From: Paraspadella gotoi
Taxonomy: Eukaryota > Chaetognatha
Assembly (NCBI GenBank): GCA_051294375.1
Contig: CM119271.1
Location: 7,007,632-7,071,631, forward strand
DNA length: 64,000 bases
Direction of reading: 5' to 3'
The notes below the pieces were generated by a model. The model worked only from the letters and a program-made list of their open reading frames with translations. It had not been told where the DNA came from and did no database searches. Position 1 is the first letter of the stretch. Each line of letters starts with the position of its first letter. The translations under genes and the position numbers were made by a program. This document shows positions 1 to 10,300 of the stretch, piece by piece.

Positions 1-325
1 TTTTTGCGAATTTGAAAATACTTTCAGCGTAATCTGGACCGTAAGTTTTCTTCTTCCGGACGTTCCACAATTTTGGAAATTCTCGCCCAACATCGCAAAT
101 GCATTCTACTAGATGCTCGACCGATGATTACTCGGCAACAGAACAATTTGGGGGGGGGGGAGGGGAATACGTTTAACTTTTAGAAAAAAATTGTATGGGT
201 TTTTAGTTGTGGGTGAAATAACTTAATTGTAAAGTGTAAAGCCAGTGCAATGAAGATTGACTTAATGTGCGTATTGCAATTACGTATCTTAAATTTAAAT
301 ATAATAATAAATAAAAAAATTGAAG
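1..325. other. 5' flank of the MTAP gene, no gene seen
   Basis: AT-rich sequence with a short G run near 151-160. No long reading frame, splice-flanked exon or RNA gene is visible. It presumably contains the MTAP promoter and 5' UTR, but I see no clear TATA or initiator element. Confidence 0.5.
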
Positions 326-1183
326 ATGGTAAAGGTTGGGATAATTGGCGGTTCGGGTGTTGGAGGCTTAAGCAATGACGACCTGGTTGAAATCAAAACG
401 TCTAACGTTTCGACACCCTTCGGTGATCCTTCGTCACAATTGGTCGAAGCGACTCTACTCGGGGTTCCCGTGGTTTTTATCGGACGACACGGTCCCGGAC
501 ACTCAATCAGTCCCACCAACGTCAACTTTCGCGCTAATATCATCGCGCTGAAGGAGCGGGGATGCACTCACATCCTTTCAACGACGGCCTGTGGTTCTTT
601 GATGGAGGGCATGCGCCCCGGCGATGTGGTTCTCTTAGATCAGTTCATCGATTGGACGACGAAACGCCAAAACACATTTTTCGATGGGACGCAAAGGCCA
701 ACCGGGGACCGGTTCTACGCCGACGTGACTCACGTGCCCATGTCCGATCCGTTCTGTTCCAGAACGCGGAGAATTCTGGCGAAATGTTGCGAGAAGCTCA
801 AGAAGTCGTCGACGCTCGATTATCACAATGGAGGAACAATGGTAACCGTCGAAGGCCCCAGGTTCTCGACCAGAGCCGAGAGCCGCATGTTCCAACTCCT
901 CGGGGCGAATCTAATCAACATGACGACGGCGACCGAGGCGGCGTTGGCGAGGGAAGCTGGGATACCCTACGCCGCCATCGCTCTAGTCACCGACTACGAC
1001 TGTTGGAAGGAGCACGGAGAAGACCTTAACGTCGAGGCCATCATGAAGCAGATGGACGAGAATCGGGCCAACGCTTTGGCCCTGATTCGAGAAGCCGTCG
1101 TCGCCATCTCCGCCGAAGAATGGGGAGATCTTCTTGACAAGATGGAGAGGGAAGTGAAAAATAGTCAGGTCACCTCAAAGTAA
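326..1183 (+). CDS. MTAP: S-methyl-5'-thioadenosine phosphorylase
   Basis: Cytosolic enzyme that splits methylthioadenosine with phosphate into adenine and methylthioribose-1-phosphate, the first step of the methionine salvage pathway. The single 285-residue frame matches animal MTAP (about 283 aa) end to end. Visible landmarks in order are the phosphate loop GGSG near residue 8, RHGPGH, the ACGS loop, DQFIDWTT, EGPRFSTRAES, the purine/ribose-binding NMTT, and TDYDCW with the two base-binding aspartates near the C-terminus. The ATG at 326 is chosen because the longer frame begins at a TTG and because MVKVGIIGG fits the family start. The gene is intronless, unlike most neighbours. The family's catalytic residues look intact, so I infer an active enzyme. 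Confidence 0.95.
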   Translation: MVKVGIIGGSGVGGLSNDDLVEIKTSNVSTPFGDPSSQLVEATLLGVPVVFIGRHGPGHSISPTNVNFRANIIALKERGCTHILSTTACGSLMEGMRPGDVVLLDQFIDWTTKRQNTFFDGTQRPTGDRFYADVTHVPMSDPFCSRTRRILAKCCEKLKKSSTLDYHNGGTMVTVEGPRFSTRAESRMFQLLGANLINMTTATEAALAREAGIPYAAIALVTDYDCWKEHGEDLNVEAIMKQMDENRANALALIREAVVAISAEEWGDLLDKMEREVKNSQVTSK

Positions 1184-1755
1184 AACTGTTAATATTTTAA
1201 AAACTGGAAAAAAAACTTTTCTATCTTTTCCACCTTCCATTTTTACCGACTGAAAGTTTTTTTTTTCATCTATCGCCAGACATTTGACGGCTGTTAAATC
1301 GCAATTGATAACGTTTAGGACGAAAATTTAAAAAAAAAGGTTTTTTGATAATAATATGGTTAATAAGTTATTAACCATATTATTATCAAAAAATCATTGG
1401 TTATGAGGTAATATTTTTACCCTCCTAAGTTAGTGCTAACTTGGAAAATGTAAATAAAAATTGACATACGTAATGCAAATTGACGGCTGTAGCGGTTGTA
1501 GCTTAGATTTCGTGTATTTTCTAAAAAACACAACCTTCGCCTTTACATTTAGTAAATTTTCTCCTTTCCCTAGATGAAGTAGGTCTTTAAAATGACGAGG
1601 CATTTCCTCGTTGTTACACTTCTTTAATGGCTGCTATCAAAGTGCCCGTATAAACTCGGGAGGCCGTTTCGCTATAACTACGTCCCCCGTCCCCTGCTCT
1701 CCTCTCGATCTTTCTCTTTCCTCATGAGTGATCTCACCGTCTAATAGACTACGTC
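1184..1755. other. spacer between MTAP and the UBTD gene
   Basis: AT-rich, with the perfect palindrome described separately and pyrimidine tracts before the UBTD start. No coding exon is visible. It probably holds the MTAP 3' UTR and the UBTD promoter and 5' UTR. Confidence 0.5.
1341..1393. repeat. 53-bp perfect palindrome (hairpin)
   Basis: Two 26-nt arms (1341-1366 and 1368-1393) are exact reverse complements around a single central G at 1367. It lies about 160 bp downstream of the MTAP stop. It may be a small foldback element or a hairpin near the 3' end of the transcript. Confidence 0.85.
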
Positions 1756-2993
1756 ATGGGTAGCTGCTTGAGCGCCAACAACACAGACGCCACCAATCCG
1801 AGCATCAGCTCTGAAGGCTTCGGGGAGACCCGCAGTGGCTCCTCCGCGCATGGTGGATCCAGAAGTGAGAGAACAGCGAAGTAGGGCCTAAAAATTTACC
1901 GTTTACTGTTTTCTTTACACCCCTTTTCCTCAGATCGCGCGGGTCGCCCGGTCGGTAAAACCCGACCGTTGAAGCCCGAAAGACCTCGTTGGAAATCGGA
2001 TATCCCCTTGACCCAGGGCCAACTCCGATCCAAACGCGACGAATTCTGGGACACCGCTCCTGCCTTCGAGGGTAAGTCGGATCGAGAAACATCGTGAAAT
2101 TAATGGGATTAGATTAAATCTTTTCTTCGTCTCTCCGTCAAGGTCGAAAAGAAATATGGGACGCTTTAAGGGCGGCCGCGTTAGCCTTAGAACAGAACGA
2201 CCATGCTCTTGCCCAGGTCAGTTGCGTTTTACCATTTTAGCGGGGGGACATTTTCATCTCGTCTTTTGCTTCGCTGATCACCGCTCGATTTCGTCGTTCC
2301 AATCTCTTCCCTTCCCACAAGGCGATCATCGACGGTGCCTCGATTTCCCTTCCCTACGGAACGCTGACTGAATGTTACGATGAACTGGGCAGCCGCTACC
2401 AACTGCCCGTCTATTGCCTCAGTTCTCCGACCAACTTGATCCGTGAATCCGGCGACGACGGCGTCGGGGACGAGGAGGAGGCCGACGACGATGACGCAGC
2501 CGCCGCAGCCGGCGGGGACAAGCCACCCGTCAATGCCGGCACCGAGTTGACGCTCAAGTTGAGGGTGTCCACGGGAGAGGACGTTAAAGTGAGGCTTCGA
2601 TAAGCAGAATTAAATGAAAAGCCTTTCTCCTTCTTTGTAAAAAAATGTTATCTTCGTTTTAATTCAGGTCAACGTCCGCTCGAAAGATACTGTGCTCTCC
2701 GTGAAAAGGTTGCTGACCTCCAAATTGCCGGAAGTCAAGGTGGAATATCAACGGTGGTATTTCGCTGGTAAGTTTGGGTCTTCGTAATGCAAGCAATAGT
2801 TTTCTCGCCTTGACACGGCCTCTCTAAACTTTATTTTTTTTTTCAAGGTAAAATGCTCAACGATTCAATGAAATTAGAAGACGCCAAACTCAAAAAGGGA
2901 TACGTCGTTCAAGTGATTGTGAACTTTCCTTCGTCGCCCGGAGGTTCACCGTCGGAAGCCAACAAGGAACCCGTCGTCGTCGTCATGTCTTGA
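1756..2993 (+). CDS. UBTD: ubiquitin domain-containing protein 1/2 homologue
   Basis: Six exons: 1756-1864, 1934-2071, 2143-2216, 2322-2588, 2668-2767, 2848-2993. All phases agree and give 277 aa (vertebrate UBTD1/2 are about 227-234). The protein starts MGSC, like MGNC of human UBTD1, so N-myristoylation at Gly2 and palmitoylation at Cys4 are plausible. The conserved N-terminal domain reads [17 protein letters not shown], then EIWDAL, then [14 protein letters not shown] and YQLPVYCLS. The C-terminal ubiquitin-like fold runs from [12 protein letters not shown] to VVQVIVN. The extra length is an acidic and alanine-rich insert ([16 protein letters not shown]) between the two domains. In mammals UBTD proteins work with UBE2D-type E2 enzymes in ubiquitin transfer; the same role here is inference. 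An AATAAA lies at about 3276. Confidence 0.95.
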
Positions 2994-4330
2994 AGAGGAT
3001 TCCGTCTTTACCCCCTCCCCCCCCCAAAACGTTTCATCCTGTATTTCGGGGTGCAAGAAAGATAAATAGTTTCGCGACTCTTCTCTTCCGTGAAAGTTTC
3101 TTCTTATCTAGTTTATTTTCGTCGGCGAAAAAAAACAGCATTAAAAAGATATTCGCTTTTTTTAAACTTGTGGTAGACATATTGTATGGGCGTGGGAGTG
3201 AATGAAATGACCCGTCGCCTTCGTTTTGTTACGTATTTAATTTACTGCCGAGCAGATGATAAAAACAATTAAAAAAATAAATGAACCGTAAACTCTTTTA
3301 TAAATTCATTTTGCTGTTCACTTGTTTTAGGTTATTAGCTTTGCACAAAATATTATTAGTCTTTTGATTATGTTGCCTATTCCAAATTGTTTTGTTGTTT
3401 TTACTGAAGCTACAAATATCATATTCTCAGAAAGACTGCGATCATTGGTTCTCATTACTTTTCCGTATTGCTTTCAGCAATATTTGGTACAGATCTGAAT
3501 TCCATTCCTTGATACGTCTGTCTTAAGGATTTTATGCAACTTTATTCTAGTCCTAAAAAAAATTTTACTAGTTTTTGCAATTGCACTATTTAAATATTGG
3601 GGAAGAGAAACAGCATTTAAACAAAATTTCCACCAAAAATTTAGAAGTATTACAGAGTAGAATATTTGGTATTTAGCTAATTACCCTGTAAGGAATTTTG
3701 CGGGTTTATTTATTCGAAGAAATTCGAAGAATTTGGAGAGGTGAAGCTTTACGTTGTTTTTTTTTTTTTTTTTTTTTTTTTGTAAAAATAGCATAGAGTA
3801 TTGAGTAAGTGACATTATTCTTAATTTCTTTATCGTGAAACTACTACAGAAAAGACCCATTTTCCTTATTTACAATAGTTGCTTTTTAAATAAATAATTA
3901 CATATATACTTCGATTTGGATACAGTAACTGAAACGAAAATAGGCGATATACTTCGGTATGAATAATTGTTATATTTGACTAAGTTTTTACAACTTGATA
4001 AACGTAATTTGATCGAGTGGTAGCATCTCTTGTATTCTTGTTTCCTTCATTTTGTCAAATTCCTTACCAGAAAAGAAATGGATCGCAGAAAAAACTCTGT
4101 GGACGATGGACATGATCTCAAAACCAAAACTTGATCGTTTGTAGATCATGTCTACCATGGATCCAGACTCGTCCACAAAAAACTTCGCCTGTCGGCAATA
4201 TTCTAAAGAATCTCGAAAAAACTGCATTGACTGGGGCCTACACCCAATTCATCTCAGAAAGTCCTCTCAAAAACCCAATGAAATTAGCAAAAATTTGATA
4301 TCGTTTAACTATCATTGCCCATTCAAGAAG
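2994..4330. other. 3' UTR of UBTD and intergenic spacer
   Basis: Contains the UBTD 3' UTR with AATAAA near 3276, a run of 24 T near 3758-3781 and otherwise AT-rich sequence without convincing exons. The end must include the 5' flank of the Ig/FN3 gene. Confidence 0.5.
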
Positions 4331-7300
4331 ATGTTTATAAATCTAATTTTTGGTAAGCCAATTTATTTTAATCTTTGTATATTTAGTAATTTTTTTTCTA
4401 GTACAATCTCTTTCTTTGCTCTCCGATAGGATTTTTTCTCGTGCTGCTTTCGATCCATCGTGCTTCTTGCCTGGAGTGGGAAATTCAACCAAATTCTTTG
4501 TACCCGGTTTTGCTGGATTCATCTGCTGTGACCATTGATTGTCTTGCTCGAGGAGTTCCGTCAAACGACATTGGTAAAACCATAATTTCCTTTTCAGTTT
4601 CCATCCGTATGAAAATTTCCATCCATTTTAAAGTTACCATTCGGGTCTTTGATCATTTCACTCCCTCCCCAGTTTACGAATGGTTTCACAATGACAAAAA
4701 GGTCGACGTCTCCAAAGAGAATCACATCAGTATTTTCGTCAATCAATCCTTGCATATATCAGTTTCTACCATCCACACGCTCGGACGCTATTATTGTTTA
4801 GCTTCGTACAAAGCGAAGGTTTATTTTATATACTTATTCGATCATTTTGAGAAATAAATTGTAAATCATTTAACTTCTTCTCTCTCCCGCCTATCAGTCT
4901 GTGATAAGGAGTTCAGTGGCGGAAGTGAAGCTCGCCGCCAACCTCGAGTCGCCCGATTTATCCCCCGGAATCCTGAGTCTCAACGAGGGAGAGTCTGCCA
5001 GCTTTTTCTGCCTCAGCGGAGAATCTTGGCCCATGGCGGAAATCGATTGGCTGGTGAATGAAAAGTTGCCGAAGGAAACCCTAATACAAAGCTATGCCTC
5101 ATATTTGTCACGCTTTTGGTTTTTATATTTCATCGGTTCTATTCAGATCCAGGGATCGGAGATCGTTGACGGAGGTGCCTTCTCGATCACCACGCTCTCT
5201 TCCGGGAATCCTTTGAAGTCGACTTCCACCCTCATTATAAACACCGAGGGACAATTGAGGCTCAATGGTTCTAAAATCTCATGCCAATGTAGGTCGCTGT
5301 ATATATTTTTGTACCTATATCAAGTTACCTGAAAGGGTAATTTTAGTAACTCCATGATAATTGCCTTTTGTCTCGTAGCGACGAATCCATTAAACCGCAC
5401 TTTGATCCAAATGAGCGAGGAGGCCCTCCTGATCATTGTGGAACCCGAAAAAGATGCGAAATTGGTAACGGCGCCACCGAATCGTGTCGACGTGCCTCTT
5501 GGCACTGCCGTCGATCTACCTTGTCGCTGGGACGGTAACCCGGTCCCGCAGGTTAATTGGGTTAAAAACGAGGGCGGCCACGAGTTCGATGTCGAGCTGA
5601 GCGGCTTGGGCAAAGTTACTCGCGATCCAGATGGGCTCCGGCGCGCGGACCTTTCCATCCCCAGCCTCACCCTTGCACATGTGGGTGAATACTTTTGTCG
5701 CGCGGCCGTCTCTAAAGCCGGTAAGCGAAGTCGAATGAAAAAATATTCGAAGCTTGACAAAAGATAGATCGGTTTCTGTTATCCGACAGGAGTCAGAGAA
5801 GTGAAGAAATTTTCTGTCAATGTCGACTACACGGAGTTCGAATTTCAATTTCGCACCAACCCTAGCGACATAACGGGTAAGTTAGAAAGTAAGAACGAGT
5901 TGACTTTAGATCCTTTGATTCACTTTTCTCTCTCATTCCATAAAGGTATGGCTGGTCGATCGACCACGCTTGAGTGCGAGTCTCCCGTGAGTCGTCCTCC
6001 GGCTGTAATCTCCTGGTACAAAGACGACACCGCCTTTGACCTTATCGGCGCCGGGAACGCTTGGATAATGCCCGGTGGCGCCCTCAATTTCACCAAATTG
6101 AAAAGGTCCGACGCGGGAACCTACAACTGCGTCGCCCGGAATCGATTGTAAGCGCGAGTAGATAAGATTCTTTCCGTTAAAGAAGAAAACTCATTCTTTA
6201 TCTTTTGTGCCAGTTACCCCGAAGTGACCCGCACCTCGCTCGACGCTGTCCTCACGGTCGAGTCGTCCCCGGCGATTGTGACTCCGCCCGCACCCGTCTC
6301 CCTCGTCCGCCATCGAGTGCTCCATCTCGAGTGCCGAGTAGACGGCAACCCTTTTCCTTCAGTTGCTTGGTACAAGAAGCTCAAAGCGCCGCTGCCTGGT
6401 CAGAAACCCGACCCGATCGCCCCCTCTTATCACGTTTCATTCGCTAACGCGGTAAGGGAATGGAATGAGCACTGAGCAGACAGAGAATTCGGAGGGAGGA
6501 TAACAATTTAGTTGTAGAATGAATTTCTGACGAGTTCATGAAGGGAGAAAGTACGTACGACGTATTTAAAAGTTTACATAGATGAAATAGTTGAATACTC
6601 GGTACATATAGATTTTAGTATTGCTCCTGAGTGAAAATGTACGTAAATTCATTCCTCCAGAACCAATCGCTCGTCATCCCTCGGCTCGAATACGATGACG
6701 GCGGCGAATATTTCTGCGAGGCAAGCAACAAGTATGGGAAGACTACGTCTCCTTTCGCGAAAGTCTTCGTCGTCATTCCTCCGCAGATCGAAGACGGTAA
6801 CATTGCTAGAATTGGGAATTAGAAATGGGTTTCTATACTACAATTGTGAGTTTTGTGGAATGCGATACGATGATACTTATTTATAATTTATCGCCATGAC
6901 TTCAGGACCTTCCTTATTGGTGACAGCGACCAAGGGAGACTCGGTCTTGATTCCATGCCGGGTTTACGGCGTCCCTTCGCCGTCAGTCAGCTGGTTTAAA
7001 GACGGCGTAGTTTATGTTCTTCGGGAAAATATGGTGCCCGACAAATCGATGGGAATCCGAGTCACCAACATCACCGAAGCCGAGGAGGGCGAATACGTTT
7101 GCAGGTTTGTTGTTAGCTTGTTACATTTTCTCCCCCTCATCAATCCGGCAGTAATTCTTTCCCACCAAATCTCAGAGCCATCAATAGCGGCGGGTCTCGA
7201 GAGTCCAACATCACCGTCGTGGTCCATGTTCTACCGGCCGCGTACACCATGTTGTCGAACTCTCGCGTCGTTCGAGGGAAGCCCGTCAGTATTCACTGCC

Positions 7301-10300
7301 ACGCGACGGGTAACCCCAGGCCCAACGTAACGTGGCGATTTAATGGCGCAGACGTGGGAGGAAATTCGGGACCCTCGAACCTCCATCCCGAGTTCGTCGT
7401 CCTCAACGAATCCCACACGCTCAGCATCCCTGACACGCATCCCAGGCACAACGGAAACTACTCTTGCGTCGCCACCAACGTTGCCGGTTAGTTTGTTTTT
7501 TTTTTTTCTGTGGGGAAAGACGGCCGTTGGATGTGGATAGGTCCGGATCTTTGGAGTTGATTGTAAACTGTTAGAGGTTTATGATATCCGACGTTTCCTC
7601 GATTCGCAGGTGTTGCCGAGGCCGTCGCCGTCCTCCACGTCCTCGTGCCGCCCTCCATCGGCTCCGTCGACGGACCTCGCCTAATCCCTGCCGGACAGAA
7701 CGCCACCCTTACTTGCCAACTGCGAGAGGGCGACCCGAAACCGGAATTGACGTGGAGAAAGGACGGCGCGGCCTTGGAATCTTCCAACGACCGTCGCCTA
7801 ATCGTCGAAGGCGGCGTCGTGGTCTTCAATGTCGCACAAAAAAGCGACGAGGGTCTTTATATATGTCGCGCTGAGAACGAAGAGGGTAAGATGGACACTG
7901 TCCATTGGACAGGATGATACTAAGAGTTTCTGTCGGAATAAAATAAACATTTATTTTACGTACTTAGGTGAAGACACTGAGAAAGCGGAGATAGTTGTTC
8001 AAGCTATTCCGGTGCCGCCCGTAGCGATCGACGCTCAACCTGGTAATCAGACAATGACGATGATTCGCCTCACTTAAAAATTATTTCATCTTCGACTTTT
8101 TTCCTCACAGTATCGACGACAAGCGTTAATCTAACCTGGACGCCGTCGTCGCAACCTCGAGGCAACGAGGTAGACTTTTGGTCGATCGAGTACAAGTTGA
8201 CCAGAGCCGCCGACTTTCGTCGTCATCCCATCAAAGCATCGGCCACCAGGGATTGGCAGGAGGTCGACGGGCTCCTGCCGGGGCAAGAGTATACCTTCAG
8301 GTGAGGAAGCCGTCTCTGTGGGATTTCGAGTTTTCTTTTCAGGTTTTTTTGTTGTCTGACTTGGTTTTGGTTTTTTCTTTTACGCAATTGTTTCCTCTGA
8401 TGTTTTATATTACACATTATATTTCCACGAGAAACGAGTAATGACTAATATGTGGAGACCATTTACGCTCTTCTCAACCAAGCGGGTAATTATTTTGTAA
8501 ATTGGTCAGATTGACACGAAATCGATCTAAAAGGTTTGACTTTTCATGTACTTCTGAACACGTACGAAGATAGCTTAGCTGTGAATAGTAATTCATATTT
8601 CACGTCGGTTTCGATTGATTGGATTCGAGCAAGAAAATATAGTTTTGTGTACAAGCATGTCACATTTGAAACAAGTGTGACATTTTGGAACTTCTTCGGT
8701 CTTCACTTATCTAGTATCACGATTTGGGAACGCATATATAGAAGATCTTATATAGAATTAACTTCCGAGAAATCACAAAATCCTAGCAGATTAGTATCTG
8801 CCTTGCAAAATTACTACTAGTCCTCAATTTGTCGTTGAAACCGATTTTTTCCTTTTTTAGGGTTTCCGCTGGGAATGCCGTCGGGCTCTCCGCTTTCTCG
8901 AACGCAGTCTCCGGATCGCCCTTCGACTCGGCCCCAGGGGCGCCATCCAACGTCCGTGTCGTCAGTGTTGACAAGCGGTCGGCACGCCTCTCTTGGGAAA
9001 CTCCCGACGAGAGCAAAGGTGTCATTCGTTACTACCAGATCGACTATCGACGAAAGGGCGATGAGGTTTTTGTTTCTAAGAGAATCAATGATCCAGAGAC
9101 TCCGACTCAAAAATTCGAATTAAAGGATCTCCTCAGGTGGGTTGATGTGGAATAATCGAAAAAATAAAGGAGCAACGCGTCAAAAGTAATTTCATTGAAT
9201 TTTTGCCTTAGCTATAAAACATACGAATTCCGGGTACGCGGTGCTGCCATCAAGCAGGATCACGTCCTGTGGGGCGAATTTACCGTCCTTCTCAACCTGA
9301 CCACGCTCAAGGATTTGCCCGGCGCCGTTCCCACTGGAGTAACGGCCGTCGACACGGCACCGGGGGTCGTCCAGCTCACTTGGATTCCTATTCCTGTCGA
9401 GTTCGAAAACGGGGAACTTGGCCGATACGTCGTCACGTACAAGAGGGATGGTTATCCCACGAGTCCGGACGTATCGGTGCCAGCGAGGACAACTGTAGCA
9501 GTCATAAACGATCTTAAGCCCTGGACGAATTATCAAGTAGGAAATAGGGATGCATTTTTTCTTTAACAACGAACAACTTCCTATGTTTATTCTGTTAACG
9601 AAGAATATTACAATTTCTAAACTAATACTTTCTTGATTATCCTTTAAAATCGCATCTTGGATAAAATATCGCGTAATCTGGTTTATAAAACCAGTTTATG
9701 GCCTAAAAAGAAACTTGAAAAACGACTATTGAAGAGGCTCACTGATTGGCGCTTGGTTCGTTACGTTATTTTTATCATTTTTTGTCCCCAGTTTTGGGTT
9801 TTAGTGGAAAATGACGTCGGAAAGGGAAACTACTCGTCCGTGGTGGTTCACCGTACGCCTCCCTCATTTCCAACCGGTGTTGTGCAAAACCTCGCCGCCA
9901 GGGGCATTTCACCTACGGCGATTGAAGTCTCTTGGGAACCCGTCAACCCGGTGAGCAAGGATTTTATACCATATTATTACTTAAATATACATATTTTGCT
10001 ACAACTATTTTTTTTCCCCTTACCCCGAAAAAAAGGAACAAAGAAACTCAATCATCAGTGGTTACATTATCGACTATGCGGCGAGTAACCCAACTAACTA
10101 CACTGAAGAGCAGGGTTTCTCTGAGAGTCCGGGTCAGCTCAGTTATACCGTGCAGGGGCTGGAACCCTTTACGGAATATCGCATCACCGTCCAAGCATTA
10201 ACCAAGCAGTTGGAGAACGGGCATGGGCCAAAGTCCGACCCTATTTTCGTTTACACGCTGTAAGCGTCTCTTATGGGAACATATTATTCTTAATTTTTTA

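Noticed and set aside
5107-5156. Short intron inside exon 4 of the Ig/FN3 gene
   Set aside because: GT and AG are present, but removing 50 nt breaks the reading phase to exon 5, whereas the unspliced exon keeps it.
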